This document shows positions 26,125-35,556 of a stretch of 64,000 nt of DNA, piece by piece. The stretch spans positions 26,183 to 90,182 of the forward strand of contig DYSU01000001.1 in assembly GCA_020726335.1 (NCBI GenBank), given 5' to 3'. The DNA is from Thiomargarita sp. GTDB lineage: Bacteria > Pseudomonadota > Gammaproteobacteria > Beggiatoales > Beggiatoaceae. The notes beneath the pieces were generated by a model. It saw only the letters and a program-made list of their open reading frames with translations. It was not told the origin of the DNA and searched no databases. Position 1 is the first letter of the stretch. Each line of letters begins with the position of its first letter. Position numbers and translations under genes: made by a program.

Positions 26125-26523
26125 ATGTCTGTTGAATCCACACAAAAACTGCGTTTGGATAAATGGCTGTGGGCAGCGCGTTTTTTTAAAACCCGCAGTT
26201 TGGCCACCGATGCCATCAACGGCGGCAAAGTGCATGTCAATCAACAGCGGGTCAAACCTGCCAAAGCGGTTAAAATCGGTGATCAATTGACCATACGCAC
26301 GGGTTTTTCGGAACGAACCGTGCTTGTCAAAGCCCTTTGTGACCGCCGCCATCCCGCCAGTGAAGCGGTTTTATTGTATCAAGAAACAGCCGAAAGCCTT
26401 GCCAAACGTGAACAAGCGGCGGCTTTGCGCCGTGCAGAACATGCCCTGCGTAATACAGGTGCGGGACGACCGACTAAAAAAGAGCGGCGGCAAGTGCAAC
26501 ATTTTACCCAAAAGGACACATGA
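26125..26523 (+). CDS. hslR: heat-shock protein 15, ribosome-associated S4-domain protein
   Basis: A 132-residue basic protein with an S4 RNA-binding domain (LRLDKWLWAARFFKTRSLATDAINGGKVHVNQQRVKPAKAV, about 9-48) and a Lys/Arg-rich C-terminus (GRPTKKERRQ), the Hsp15 pattern. Hsp15 binds 50S subunits that carry a stalled nascent chain and helps recycle them after heat stress. It starts two bases after the pheA stop and overlaps the transporter gene (ATGATG), so it is in the zipA-pheA-hslR-NSS-ratA-rnfH chain. Confidence 0.94.
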   Translation: MSVESTQKLRLDKWLWAARFFKTRSLATDAINGGKVHVNQQRVKPAKAVKIGDQLTIRTGFSERTVLVKALCDRRHPASEAVLLYQETAESLAKREQAAALRRAEHALRNTGAGRPTKKERRQVQHFTQKDT

Positions 26524-27875
26524 TGCAAAAAGCAGTGAAAAATCAATGGTCTTCGCGCTGGATGTTTATTTTAGCGGCCACAGGTTCAGCAGTCGGCTTG
26601 GGCAATATTTGGAAATTCCCGTATATCACGGGGGAAAATGGTGGCGGCGCGTTTGTCTTGGTGTATTTGCTGTGTGTCGCGTTGATCGGCATTCCTGTGA
26701 TGATGGCGGAAATCATGCTGGGGCGACGCGGCGGAGGCAGTCCGATTAACACCATGCGCGTGTTGGCCAAAGAAGCCAAACGCCACCCAATTTGGGGCTT
26801 GCTCGGTTGGATGGGGATGTTGGCAGGGATTATCATTTTATCCTATTACAGCGTGATTGCTGGTTGGACATTGGCATATATTCCGTTGATGGCCAGCGAT
26901 CATTTTCACGGCATGGATGCCCAAGCGGTGGCGGATACGTTTGACGCATTTACAGGCAATCCATGGTGGTTGCTGTTGTGTCACACGGCCATTATCTTTC
27001 TCACTTTGATGGTGGTGGCTAAAGGTGTATGTGGGCTAGAAAAAGCAGTGCGTTTTTTAATGCCCGCTTTGTTTTTGATTTTGTTGATTTTAGACGGCTA
27101 TGCTTATAGCAGGGGTGCTTTTTCACAAGGCTTGGATTTTTTATTTGCCTCTGATTTCAGCAAACTTTCCGCTAACAGCGTATTGATTGCCATGGGTCAT
27201 GCGTTTTTCACTTTAAGTTTGGGCATGGGGGCGATTATGGTGTATGGTGCGTATTTGCCCAAAGAAGTGTCTATCACGCAAGTCTCCATCACCATTGCTG
27301 CCGCGGATACTTTGGTCGCGTTATTGGCGGGCATCGCTATTTTCCCCATCGTGTTTGCCAATGGTTTGCCCGCTGATTCAGGGCCGGGCTTGATTTTCAC
27401 CACTTTGCCGCTGGCGTTTTCGCACATGGCAGGCGGCGCAGTGTTTGGCAGTTTGTTTTTTGTTTTGCTCTTGTTTGCGGCATTGACTTCCACCATTTCC
27501 TTGGTTGAACCTGCCGTGGCATGGTTGGGTGAAAGCAAAGGCATGAGTCGAAAAAACGCCGCCATTTTGTGCGGTATATTCAGTTGGGCTTTGGGTTTGT
27601 TGACCGTGTTTTCATTCAACAAGTTGTCAGATGTTAAACCTTTGTTTGACAAAACATTTTTTGATATTTTCGATTATCTTGCCGCCAATATTCTGTTGCC
27701 ATTAGGTGGTTTGGCCATTGCTGTTTTTGCCGCATGGAGTTTAGACCACCACATGCGGCATGATGAACTCAACACCCAACACGATTGGTTTGTATGTTGG
27801 TTGTTTGTTTTGCGTTATATCACGCCAATTGCTATCTTTATCATTTTTCTCCATGCCATTGGGATTTTTGCATGA
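26520..27875 (+). CDS. sodium-dependent transporter, NSS (neurotransmitter:sodium symporter) family
   Basis: A 451-residue membrane protein with about 12 helices. The N-terminus shows the NSS signature SRWMFILAATGSAVGLGNIWKFPYITGENGGGAF, including the unwound helix 1 region that binds sodium and substrate. Helix 6 and helix 8 regions (LSLGMGAIMVYGAY, FAALTSTISLVEP) also match. These transporters bring in amino acids or related solutes with sodium. The substrate cannot be predicted. ATG codons at 26520 and 26523 overlap the hslR stop; the 3' end overlaps ratA (ATGA). Confidence 0.93.
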   Translation: MMQKAVKNQWSSRWMFILAATGSAVGLGNIWKFPYITGENGGGAFVLVYLLCVALIGIPVMMAEIMLGRRGGGSPINTMRVLAKEAKRHPIWGLLGWMGMLAGIIILSYYSVIAGWTLAYIPLMASDHFHGMDAQAVADTFDAFTGNPWWLLLCHTAIIFLTLMVVAKGVCGLEKAVRFLMPALFLILLILDGYAYSRGAFSQGLDFLFASDFSKLSANSVLIAMGHAFFTLSLGMGAIMVYGAYLPKEVSITQVSITIAAADTLVALLAGIAIFPIVFANGLPADSGPGLIFTTLPLAFSHMAGGAVFGSLFFVLLLFAALTSTISLVEPAVAWLGESKGMSRKNAAILCGIFSWALGLLTVFSFNKLSDVKPLFDKTFFDIFDYLAANILLPLGGLAIAVFAAWSLDHHMRHDELNTQHDWFVCWLFVLRYITPIAIFIIFLHAIGIFA

Positions 27876-28315
27876 CGGTGATTTATAAAACAGCTTTGGT
27901 GCCGTATAAACCGCGACAAATGTTTGATTTGGTTGATGATGTGTTGTCTTATCCACAGTTTTTGCCGTGGTGCAAACACACGACGGTCATTGAGCGCGTT
28001 GAAAATGAACTCAAAGCCAGCATCACCTTGGCCAAAGGTGGAATTGAGCAAACGTTTAGCACCCACAACCGCAATATCCCTGCCGAGCAAATCAAAATCA
28101 GTTTGCTTAAAGGGCCGTTTACACACCTCAACGGGGTGTGGCAGTTTGAGCCGTTGGGTGATGTGGGCAGTAAAATTTCGCTCAACATCCAATTTGATTT
28201 TTCCAGCCGTTTATTGCGCCTCAGTTTAGGCCCTGTGTTCACTTATATCGTCACCACCTTGGTCGATGCGTTTGTCAAACGGGCGCAACAACTTTATGGG
28301 TCATCCTTATTATGA
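27872..28315 (+). CDS. ratA: RatA/Coq10-type START-domain protein
   Basis: A 147-residue START-like protein. The segment YKPRQMFDLVDDVLSYPQFLPWC is the family signature, with the C-terminal FVKRAQQLYG helix. Family members include yeast Coq10, which binds ubiquinone, and E. coli RatA, which was reported to block 70S ribosome assembly. Which role applies here is open. The start ATG 27872 overlaps the NSS stop (ATGA); the gene overlaps rnfH by four bases. The ratA-rnfH pair is common in gammaproteobacteria; smpB, often nearby, is absent. Confidence 0.92.
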   Translation: MTVIYKTALVPYKPRQMFDLVDDVLSYPQFLPWCKHTTVIERVENELKASITLAKGGIEQTFSTHNRNIPAEQIKISLLKGPFTHLNGVWQFEPLGDVGSKISLNIQFDFSSRLLRLSLGPVFTYIVTTLVDAFVKRAQQLYGSSLL

Positions 28316-28602
28316 CAAAGCCAATTCATGTTGAAGTGGTTTACGCCACGCCCACCCAACAACTGCTGTTATCGTTGAATCTTATCCCGCCGATTACCCT
28401 TGAACAAGCGATTGTCCAATCGGGTATTTTAGCCCAATGTCCAGAAATTGATTTGACTCAAAATAAAGTGGGAATTTTTAGTAAAATCAGCCAATTAGAC
28501 CAGATTTTGCGTGACAATGACCGTGTGGAAATTTACCGCGACTTGATTGCTGACCCCAAAACTGCGCGCAAAAAACGCGCAGCCCAAAAGGATGAAGATT
28601 AA
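28312..28602 (+). CDS. rnfH: RnfH-family ubiquitin-fold protein
   Basis: A 96-residue UPF0125 protein with a beta-grasp ubiquitin-like fold: [30 protein letters not shown], then NKVGIFSKI and a C-terminal [21 protein letters not shown]. The name comes from location in some rnf clusters; no biochemical function is established. Here it is far from rnfABCDG (15 kb) and paired with ratA instead. Its last four bases overlap the 3' end of the convergent epimerase gene. Confidence 0.92.
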   Translation: MTKPIHVEVVYATPTQQLLLSLNLIPPITLEQAIVQSGILAQCPEIDLTQNKVGIFSKISQLDQILRDNDRVEIYRDLIADPKTARKKRAAQKDED

Positions 28603-29606
28603 ACGTGATAATAGTCTTTATACCACGCGACAAAACGGGCAATGCCGTTTTCTGTGGTCGTTGCGGGTTTGAAGTCAACCGCTTGTTGTAAATCGTCAAC
28701 ATCGGCATAAGTGGCGACCACATCGCCTGCTTGCATGGGCAATAAATTCATGGTCGCTTTTTTGCCCAACGCATTTTCTAAAATTTCAATATAACGCAGT
28801 AATTCAACAGGTTGGTTATTGCCGATGTTGTACAATCGATACGGCGCGGAGCCGCTGCTGGGGTCGGGGTGGTCGCCTGACCAATCAAGGTTGGGCTGTG
28901 GCACGGTATCCAACACCCGTTTAACCCCTTCGACAATGTCATCAATATAGGTGAAATCGCGTTGCATTTGGCCACGGTTGTATACGTCAATCGGTACGCC
29001 TGCTAAAATCGCTCGGGTGAATTTGAACAACGCCATGTCAGGCCGTCCCCAAGGGCCATAAACGGTGAAAAAGCGCAAACCTGTGGTGGGAAGATTGAAC
29101 AAATGGGAATAAGTGTGTGCCATCAATTCATTGGCTTTTTTGCTGGCGGCATACAATGAAATGGGGTGATCGACATTGTGATGTACGGAAAATGGCAGGG
29201 TGGTGTTTAAACCATAAACCGAGCTGGATGACGCATAAACCAAATGTTTAACGCCATTGTGACGACAACCTTCCAATAAATTGACGAAGCCGACAATGTT
29301 GCTGTCAACATAGGCGTGCGGATTTTCAATGGAATAACGCACCCCCGCTTGAGCGGCAAGGTTGACCACTTTATCAAAATGGGAACGGGCAAACAATTCA
29401 GCAATGGCAGGACGGTCTTCTAAGTTGAGGTTAATCCAAGTGAATTTGGCATCCGTTTGCAACCGTGCCAAGCGCGCTTTTTTTAACTGGACATCATAAT
29501 AATCGTTTAAGTTGTCTAAACCGATGACTTCATCACCGCGTGCCAACAGCACTTGAGCCAAATGCGAACCAATAAAACCTGCCGCGCCTGTGATCAATAC
29601 TTTCAT
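28599..29606 (-). CDS. UDP-glucuronate 4-epimerase-like NAD-dependent epimerase
   Basis: A 335-residue short-chain dehydrogenase/epimerase. The NAD loop GAAGFIGSH is at 7-15; the catalytic SSSVYG and YAASK (Tyr, Lys) lie at about 125-160. The pattern [50 protein letters not shown] and [16 protein letters not shown] is that of UDP-GlcA 4-epimerases such as CapI/WbnF, which make UDP-galacturonate for capsule or LPS. The substrate call is by similarity to motifs I remember. Its 3' end overlaps rnfH. It is divergent from the next small gene. Confidence 0.88.
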   Translation of the reverse strand: MKVLITGAAGFIGSHLAQVLLARGDEVIGLDNLNDYYDVQLKKARLARLQTDAKFTWINLNLEDRPAIAELFARSHFDKVVNLAAQAGVRYSIENPHAYVDSNIVGFVNLLEGCRHNGVKHLVYASSSSVYGLNTTLPFSVHHNVDHPISLYAASKKANELMAHTYSHLFNLPTTGLRFFTVYGPWGRPDMALFKFTRAILAGVPIDVYNRGQMQRDFTYIDDIVEGVKRVLDTVPQPNLDWSGDHPDPSSGSAPYRLYNIGNNQPVELLRYIEILENALGKKATMNLLPMQAGDVVATYADVDDLQQAVDFKPATTTENGIARFVAWYKDYYHV

Positions 29607-29638
29607 AACAATCCTTTGTAATTAAACGGAAAAATACC

Positions 29639-29905
29639 ATGCAACCACTGAACATCCAATTTGACACCATTGACTTCAACCAAGCCCATGCGTTGGCTCA
29701 AGCCAATGCCGATGTGTTGTTGGGCGATAACATGGGCTTGTCGTGGTATGACCAAGACCGTGATTTAGAATCGCCGCGCAACGCCAGTGAATGCCATGCA
29801 CATTGCGCCACCCCCGCTTACATTGATTATGCCAATTATCGCGGGGCAGAATTGATGGTCAACATCAACAACGGGCGATTTGTTTTTTGTTTCAAGCAGT
29901 TATGA
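29639..29905 (+). CDS. small conserved protein resembling DUF5619/AF1514
   Basis: An 88-residue protein. The central segment WYDQDRDLESPRNASECHAHC...PAYIDYANYRGAELMVNINNGRFVFCF resembles, as far as I remember, a small uncharacterised family (AF1514/DUF5619-like) found in sulfur and sulfate-reducing bacteria. Two close Cys/His pairs (ECHAHC) could bind metal. No signal peptide. It lies between the epimerase and dacB, reading toward dacB; the two stop codons touch (29905/29906). Function is unknown. Confidence 0.7.
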   Translation: MQPLNIQFDTIDFNQAHALAQANADVLLGDNMGLSWYDQDRDLESPRNASECHAHCATPAYIDYANYRGAELMVNINNGRFVFCFKQL

Positions 29906-31450
29906 TTATTTGTGCTGATGCAAAGCCACGGTTTGATAATTTTCTTGGGGTGATTGAATCGGGGCTTGCGTGGCAACGGCGGGTGCAGGCGTAAATTGAC
30001 TGCTGCTGACCGCCACAGGTGCGCCATAACGATAAATGGCTTCAACCACTTGATCTTCAACGTTATCTGCACCCTGATTGCCACAACTGTTGTTATTGAG
30101 CATGATGGCATAAGCGTATAATTGCCCTTGTTCGCTTGGCACATAACCTGCCAGATTGCTGACTTTATACAAAGTGCCGGTTTTGGCGCGGACTTTGGCG
30201 CGGGCAGGTGAATCGCTTAAACGGTGGGTATTGACCCCTTGCGCGCCAAACACCCTCAACGTGGCCAGAAAATCGGGGCCAATATCAAAACGAGCCAGCA
30301 TTTTGGTCAATAAGTCGGTCATCGCTTGCGCGGTGAATTGATTTTGCCGCGACAAACCCGAACCATCGGCCAAAACCACGCCTTCACTGCGGATGTTCAA
30401 TTGATTTAAAAACTGTTGCACCAAGCGCAAACCCGCTTCATGACTGCCGCGTTCGCCTGTTTGGGTGGCGGCGATGGTTTTGATCAAATGCTCGGCAATC
30501 ATGTTGTTGGAATAAGTGTTCAACTCTTTCAAAATCACCGACAAGGGTTCTGATTTGTATTGATGCAACAATTTGGCCGATGCAGGGGTCACACCTGTGG
30601 CGGTGTCGCCCAAAACATCAATGCCCAGTTTGGTCAAATAACTTTTGAAGGTTTCAATCGTATAGCGGGTGGGGTTGTCGACGGTCAAAAACACCGCCCG
30701 TTCGCGGTCATTCACCCGCACCGCGCCTTTGACTTTAATGATCGTTTGCCCGTTGTCCTCCAACCGTTGCGCCCATATGCTTTGTTTTTTGCCTTTGCCC
30801 GTGGTTTGTGCGGCAATATCCAATAAAATATGCGCAGGCGCGGGGTCTAACCACGCTTGTGCAGGTTCACCCACTTGTTCACTGGGTGCGATATGCACGG
30901 CAATGGTGTTTAAATTCAATGACAACGCGCCAATTTTGGCATCGTGTGGCCGTTGACTGTGGTTGACCACCCAATTGGGTGAACGGTCGTAATCATCAAA
31001 AAAACTCACATCCGCATAAATTTGGCCGTTGATTTTTTCAATGCCCTTTTGTCTCAATTGATTGCTGATGTACCATAAATTTTCTGATGACAAAGTGGGG
31101 TCGCCTTCGCCTTTCAAATAGACATCCCCTTCAATCACGCCATTGTCAAATGCGCCTGTGTGGTACACTTTGGTTTTAAAGCGGTATTCAGGCCCTAAAT
31201 AATTCAAGGCAGCCGCCGTGGTGGCAAGTTTTAAAATGGAGGCAGGCAATAAAGGGGTGCTGGCATTTTTGTTGTACACAGCTTGACCATCAGGCAGGCG
31301 CACAATGCTCACAGCGGTTTGTTTTGAAGCCAAGCAATGTTTGTTCAAGGTGTCATCAACCGCTTGTTGCAACTGCATTTCATCAGCAACAGCCGATAAA
31401 CTCAATGAAATCAACAAGGCAGATAAGCCGTATTTTTTTACCGTGTGCAT
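29906..31450 (-). CDS. dacB: D-alanyl-D-alanine carboxypeptidase/endopeptidase (PBP4 type)
   Basis: A 514-residue exported serine peptidase of the S13 family. Signal peptide about 1-23 (LSALLISLSLSAVA). The three catalytic motifs are present: SILK (Ser71-Lys74), SNN in YSNNMIAEHL (about 305), and KTG in VRAKTGTLYKV (about 420). A C-terminal extension (about 475-514) is rich in Gln, Ala, Pro and Ser. PBP4 trims or cuts peptide cross-links in murein. Its 3' end abuts the small convergent gene without a spacer. It is divergent from the methyltransferase gene, 78 bases away. Confidence 0.94.
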   Translation of the reverse strand: MHTVKKYGLSALLISLSLSAVADEMQLQQAVDDTLNKHCLASKQTAVSIVRLPDGQAVYNKNASTPLLPASILKLATTAAALNYLGPEYRFKTKVYHTGAFDNGVIEGDVYLKGEGDPTLSSENLWYISNQLRQKGIEKINGQIYADVSFFDDYDRSPNWVVNHSQRPHDAKIGALSLNLNTIAVHIAPSEQVGEPAQAWLDPAPAHILLDIAAQTTGKGKKQSIWAQRLEDNGQTIIKVKGAVRVNDRERAVFLTVDNPTRYTIETFKSYLTKLGIDVLGDTATGVTPASAKLLHQYKSEPLSVILKELNTYSNNMIAEHLIKTIAATQTGERGSHEAGLRLVQQFLNQLNIRSEGVVLADGSGLSRQNQFTAQAMTDLLTKMLARFDIGPDFLATLRVFGAQGVNTHRLSDSPARAKVRAKTGTLYKVSNLAGYVPSEQGQLYAYAIMLNNNSCGNQGADNVEDQVVEAIYRYGAPVAVSSSQFTPAPAVATQAPIQSPQENYQTVALHQHK

Positions 31451-31528
31451 AGTTTTGCCCTTTGGTTAAAACAATATGAGAAAAGAGAGAGAAGTTCGCC
31501 GCAAAAACCATGCGCACAATAATATATT

Positions 31529-32233
31529 ATGGATTCTTTTTATCAAAATTTAGCTCAATGGTATCAAACGCCATTGGGGCGTTATCTGGCACAGACCGAG
31601 CGGCAACAAACGCAACCCATGTTACCACAATTAGACCGTGCGCGGATATTACAAATAGGCCAACTGGGAACAGAAAAATTGTGGCCTTTAGAGCAGAAAA
31701 TGAATAAATTTTATCAAATTCAATTGACCCCCATCGCCCACAACCCATTATCAACCCATCATAATCTTTTGCTTGCCCAAGCGGAGGCCTTGCCTTTTTA
31801 TGCCCACCAATTCAAGCTTTGTATTGCACCGCATGTATTGGAATTTACCGCCCAGCCACAGCAAGTGTTGCGTGAAATTAACCGCGTTCTATGCGATGAT
31901 GGCCATCTTTTGCTTTCAGGTTTTAACCCTTTGAGCTTATGGGGTTTACGCCGTTGTTTTACCAGCGATATGCCTTTTTGTGGCCGATTTCGCAGTTTTT
32001 TTCGACTCAAAGATTGGCTCAATCTGCTGACTTTTGAGATTATCAGCATTCGTTATGCCGCTTTCAATCTGCCGTTGCAAGCCAACCCTTTGTACAGCGA
32101 TTGGCTGGATAACGCGGGACAAAAATGGCAGTGGCAAAGCGGTGGCGTTTACATCATTTTGGCACAAAAACGCCGCTATCCCATGAATTTAATCAGTGAA
32201 CTGTCGTATCGTGCCATCATGGTACATTCTTAA
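31529..32233 (+). CDS. SAM-dependent methyltransferase-like protein
   Basis: A 234-residue protein of the type 11 methyltransferase family: RILQIGQLGTEKLWPL at the SAM-binding position (about 38-53, divergent from the GxGxG pattern), LLLAQAEALPFYAHQFKLCIAPHVLEF (motif II/III-like), and LREINRVLCDDGHLLLSGFNPLSLWGLRR. The glycine loop is weaker than in active family members, so catalysis is not certain. Genes of this kind often lie beside gloB and rnhA in gammaproteobacteria; neither is here. A hairpin lies past the end. Confidence 0.78.
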   Translation: MDSFYQNLAQWYQTPLGRYLAQTERQQTQPMLPQLDRARILQIGQLGTEKLWPLEQKMNKFYQIQLTPIAHNPLSTHHNLLLAQAEALPFYAHQFKLCIAPHVLEFTAQPQQVLREINRVLCDDGHLLLSGFNPLSLWGLRRCFTSDMPFCGRFRSFFRLKDWLNLLTFEIISIRYAAFNLPLQANPLYSDWLDNAGQKWQWQSGGVYIILAQKRRYPMNLISELSYRAIMVHS

Positions 32234-32249
32234 AATGACAGGAAATAAA

Positions 32250-32280
32250 CGCAAAAAAAGCCACCTTCATAGAAGGTGGT
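32250..32280 (-). terminator. bidirectional hairpin terminator between methyltransferase and cytochrome pseudogene
   Basis: CCACCTTC (32261-32268) and GAAGGTGG (32272-32279) form a perfect eight-base stem with a three-base loop. The minus-strand side is followed by a run of T residues (from AAAAAAA at 32253-32259), so it is best placed to end the cytochrome transcript. Confidence 0.8.
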
Positions 32281-32297
32281 TGTTCTTGGATTATGGG

Positions 32298-33576
32298 TTA
32301 TTTGGCGTAACGGGCTTTGAATTCATCCGCCGCTTTTTTGCGGGCTGCGCCTTCTTTTTCGTCCAATTTGCCTAAAAACCATTTGTGGTCATCGGTGCTT
32401 AACACTTTGTCAATGACTTGGCGTAAGTTTTTGGCTGCTTTGACTTTTTCAGGGTCTTTGGCTTCTAAATTGGCTTCAACCAGTTCTTCTAACGCGGGAA
32501 TCATTTCGGTGTAGAAATTTTTCGCCAAGTCATAAGTGCCGTGCCAATGGGTGTAATCAGGTCCCATCATTGATGCAGCGTGACGTACGCGCCGACCTTC
32601 GTGATGCCAGAGTTCAAACCAAACAAAATCCAATTTGGTTGAGAATTCAATCGGATTTTTCAAAGGTTTGGCCGCTTCCATCAATTCTTGACCGGGTTTG
32701 GCAAATTTATTGTTGTACAAGTCAATGATGCCGTCATATTGGATGTAAAACGCATCCACATATTCTTCATTATGGCAAGCGGCGCAGACATCACGCATGT
32801 TGGCGCGACGTTCTTCCCAATTGACTTTAGCCCCCTGCCAAGCCCATTTTTTCGTCTGATTTTTCAGGCCTTACAGACACAGGTGGGCGGTTGTTCCATG
32901 AAATGCGCATACCGACATCGTGGGTCACTTCTTGTTTGACGGTTGCACCCATGTGGCAAGTGGAGCAAGTGGGGGCTTCAAAATAATCTTCGCCCGGAAT
33001 CCATTTTTTACCATCTAAGCGCATTTGGTGTTTGTTGGCTTGGAAAGCAATGCCGTGTTTGGATTCGTTGACATTTAACACTTTCACTTCAGCACCATGG
33101 CATTGCCAGCAACCACTGACAGCGGCCGCTGAAACGCCTTCGGGAAAGCCTTATGTGACCAAACCACGGTTGCCTTCAATCACTTCAGCCAATAAGTTGT
33201 CTAAAGAACCGATGATACGACCCGCTTTGGCATGGTGTGATTCCGTCATTTGTTTGACTTCATTTTCATGACAATTGGCGCAGTCTTTGGGGGAAACAAT
33301 GATTGAAATATTGACTTTAAGGCTTTTGCCATCATGTTCAAAAGCATCTTTAGCCCCTTTGTCTGCTTTATGGCATTCATAACAACCCACTTTCGCACGG
33401 TAATGCGCACTGTCACCCCATTGTTATACAATGCCAGGCTCATGTTTTTTATGGCATTTAATACATTCTTTGGTTTCTTTAGAAAATGCAGTCGGTGCTT
33501 TATCAACCGAAGCCATGGCGACATGGCCTATCAGCAGGGCAAACCCCACCAATAACAACCTCCACTTAAGTTTCAT
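32298..33576 (-). pseudogene. broken hydroxylamine-oxidoreductase-like octaheme cytochrome
   Basis: The remains of a periplasmic multiheme cytochrome of the HAO-like (multi-haem, NrfA/HAO) group. Start ATG 33576 has GGAGAGA upstream and a good signal peptide (LLLVGFALLIGHVAMA). Read through, it has six CXXCH motifs: CIKCH, CYECH, CANCH, CWQCH, CSTCH and CAACH. Lesions: TAA at 33424-33426 (PGIV*QW), TAA at 33151-33153 (GLVT*GFPEG), and a frameshift in a G5 tract (plus 32831-32835) after which the frame must move by one to reach NMRDVCAACH. Between VKVL and NESKHGIAF (about 33060-33080) a segment seems deleted that in intact relatives carries the two missing haems. The 3' end (FELWHHEGRRVRHAASMMGPDYTHWHG) is well preserved. 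Sequencing error could explain one lesion, hardly all of them. Confidence 0.88.
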
Positions 33577-33753
33577 GGCCTCTCTCCTTTAGATGGCATA
33601 ATAAAATGAATTGAAACAGATTTGTCAATAAAGCGCAGTTTTTCACACTTTACCGCTAAAGCCTGTTTTATTATAACCAAACCAATAAAGATAAAACCCA
33701 TTTTCAACATTATTTCATTATCACTTTCTGTATTTTAATATATAAGCTAAAGT

Positions 33754-34212
33754 TTACTGAAAAACTTGGTCAGGATTTTTCATCTGCTGCAACAAATCTA
33801 GCTGAGAAGAACAGCCTTGTCGCTCAAACCATGCACTGATGTCATTATAATTTTTAAGCGTATTAGGCAATTGATTTACGCTTAATGTGCTAAAATTATC
33901 ACCGCTTTGAATTAAATAAGCCGCGTTTGAAAGCAACGGCATTTGTTTATTTGGCCAAACCAACACGTTTTGTTTGCTCGGCCAACGCAACCGCAATTTA
34001 CGTTGGTGTTTTCTATTGGTGATCAACAAAGCTTGTGGTTCAGACGCATCTGACCGCCACAAAGCCACTTGATGGCTGTGTTGATAACAAAAATCGCCTG
34101 TGCGCGTGACATCTATCATCCATAATCCGGGCCATTGGGCCATTTTCTCTGCCGCAGTGGCCGTGGATAAACAACACGCGCCACAAATTATGATTAATGC
34201 GTTTAATTTCAT
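33754..34212 (-). CDS. small secreted protein of unknown function
   Basis: A 152-residue protein I do not recognise. Start ATG 34212 (AAAGG upstream) gives a signal peptide ALIIICGACCLSTATAA, with likely cleavage before EKMAQ. The mature part has two cysteines (DFCYQH and QGCSS) that could form a disulfide, and a WPGLWMIDVTRTGDF segment. It is not a lipoprotein (the cysteines in the signal are not at a lipobox end). It lies between the cytochrome pseudogene and the divergent receiver-kinase gene. Confidence 0.72.
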   Translation of the reverse strand: MKLNALIIICGACCLSTATAAEKMAQWPGLWMIDVTRTGDFCYQHSHQVALWRSDASEPQALLITNRKHQRKLRLRWPSKQNVLVWPNKQMPLLSNAAYLIQSGDNFSTLSVNQLPNTLKNYNDISAWFERQGCSSQLDLLQQMKNPDQVFQ

Positions 34213-34402
34213 CGTTAAACCTTTTGAAACAGTTGATATTAAAGATTTTATCACTTATCTGGTTAAATAGAATCTAAAAAATTGATAATACGGGCCATTG
34301 TTCTCGCAAAACACCCACAAGCAATATCAATCCATGTTGGATGATGGTATCATTTACCCTCAAGCTTTTTTTAATAACCTGCGTGCAGCGACCCATGCCG
34401 TT

Positions 34403-35539
34403 ATGACAGACGAACCAGCCACTTTATTGATTGTTGATGATATTCAAGAGAATATCGCTCTATTATATCATGTACTTACCCGCGCTCACTTCAAGGTATT
34501 TGTGGCATCGGATGGTAAAAGCGGCCTAAATCAAATTAAGTCACAAAAAATTGATTTAATTTTACTGGACATTATGATGCCTGAAATGGACGGTTTCACC
34601 GTTTGCCAGCACTTAAAAAGTGACCCACAAACCCGCCATATTCCAGTGATTTTCATGAGTGCGCTGGCGGATACCGTGGATAAAGTGCGCGGTTTTAGCG
34701 TGGGCGCGGCTGATTACATCACCAAACCGTTCCAAACCGCTGAAGTTTTGGCGCGCATCAACACCCATTTAAATTTATCCAAGCTACAACAACAACTTAA
34801 AATACAAACCCAAGCCTTAGAAAAACGCAATTTAGAACTGGATGCTTTTGCCCACACCGTTGCCCACGATTTGAAAAATCCCTTAAGCATTGTATTATCG
34901 TGCAAAAAATTGCTGTACAGCACGTTGCCTGAGGAGCTGAAACAAGATGAAAACATCGCTTATGCCATTTCGCTGATTTTGCGTGCGGGGCAAAAAATGG
35001 AAGCGATTATCAAAGGGTTGCTGTTGTTGGCGGGCGTTTCCCAGACCGACAGCCAACAAAATCGCTTGCAACACAGTTTCATTAATATGCGTCAATTGGT
35101 GGAACAAACCTTGGAACAGCAATTAATCACCTTGATTCAACAAACCCAAGGCCAAATCATCATTGATGACAACCTGCCCAATATTCACAGCTACGCCCCT
35201 TGGTTAGAAGAAGTGTGGGCCAACTACCTCAGCAATGGCTTAAAATACGGCGGTACGCCGCCAGTTTTGCGGGTTGGCGGGGAAAAACTGGCGCAAAATA
35301 AAATTCGCTTTTGGGTTAAAGACAACGGTCAAGGTTTAAACCACAGTGCGCAACAGCGGATTTTCACCCCGTTCACCCGCCTGCATCAAAATATTCAACG
35401 CAGTGACAGCGATGGTCTGGGTTTGTCGATTGTGCAACAAATCATCCACAAACTGGGCGGCGAAGTGGGGGTTAATAGCCAAGTGGGGCAAGGCAGCACT
35501 TTTTATTTTATATTGACCAATACCATGTCAACACATTGA
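34403..35539 (+). CDS. soluble receiver-histidine kinase hybrid
   Basis: About 378 residues from ATG 34403; the frame is open back to 34298 (TTG) and ATG 34334, so the start is not settled. An N-terminal receiver ([10 protein letters not shown], phospho-acceptor in [13 protein letters not shown], Lys in YITKPF) is joined by a coiled coil ([16 protein letters not shown]) to a HisKA domain ([15 protein letters not shown], phospho-His) and an HATPase domain ([10 protein letters not shown] for the N box, [20 protein letters not shown]). There is no membrane segment, so it is a cytoplasmic phosphorelay protein of the receiver-first type. pfk starts 18 bases later. Confidence 0.9.
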   Translation: MTDEPATLLIVDDIQENIALLYHVLTRAHFKVFVASDGKSGLNQIKSQKIDLILLDIMMPEMDGFTVCQHLKSDPQTRHIPVIFMSALADTVDKVRGFSVGAADYITKPFQTAEVLARINTHLNLSKLQQQLKIQTQALEKRNLELDAFAHTVAHDLKNPLSIVLSCKKLLYSTLPEELKQDENIAYAISLILRAGQKMEAIIKGLLLLAGVSQTDSQQNRLQHSFINMRQLVEQTLEQQLITLIQQTQGQIIIDDNLPNIHSYAPWLEEVWANYLSNGLKYGGTPPVLRVGGEKLAQNKIRFWVKDNGQGLNHSAQQRIFTPFTRLHQNIQRSDSDGLGLSIVQQIIHKLGGEVGVNSQVGQGSTFYFILTNTMSTH

Positions 35540-35556
35540 AAAAAATGGAGAAACCA

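Noticed and set aside
33246-33524. 92-codon minus-strand frame over the cytochrome pseudogene
   Set aside because: It is out of frame with the haem motifs; it shares only DNA with the broken gene.
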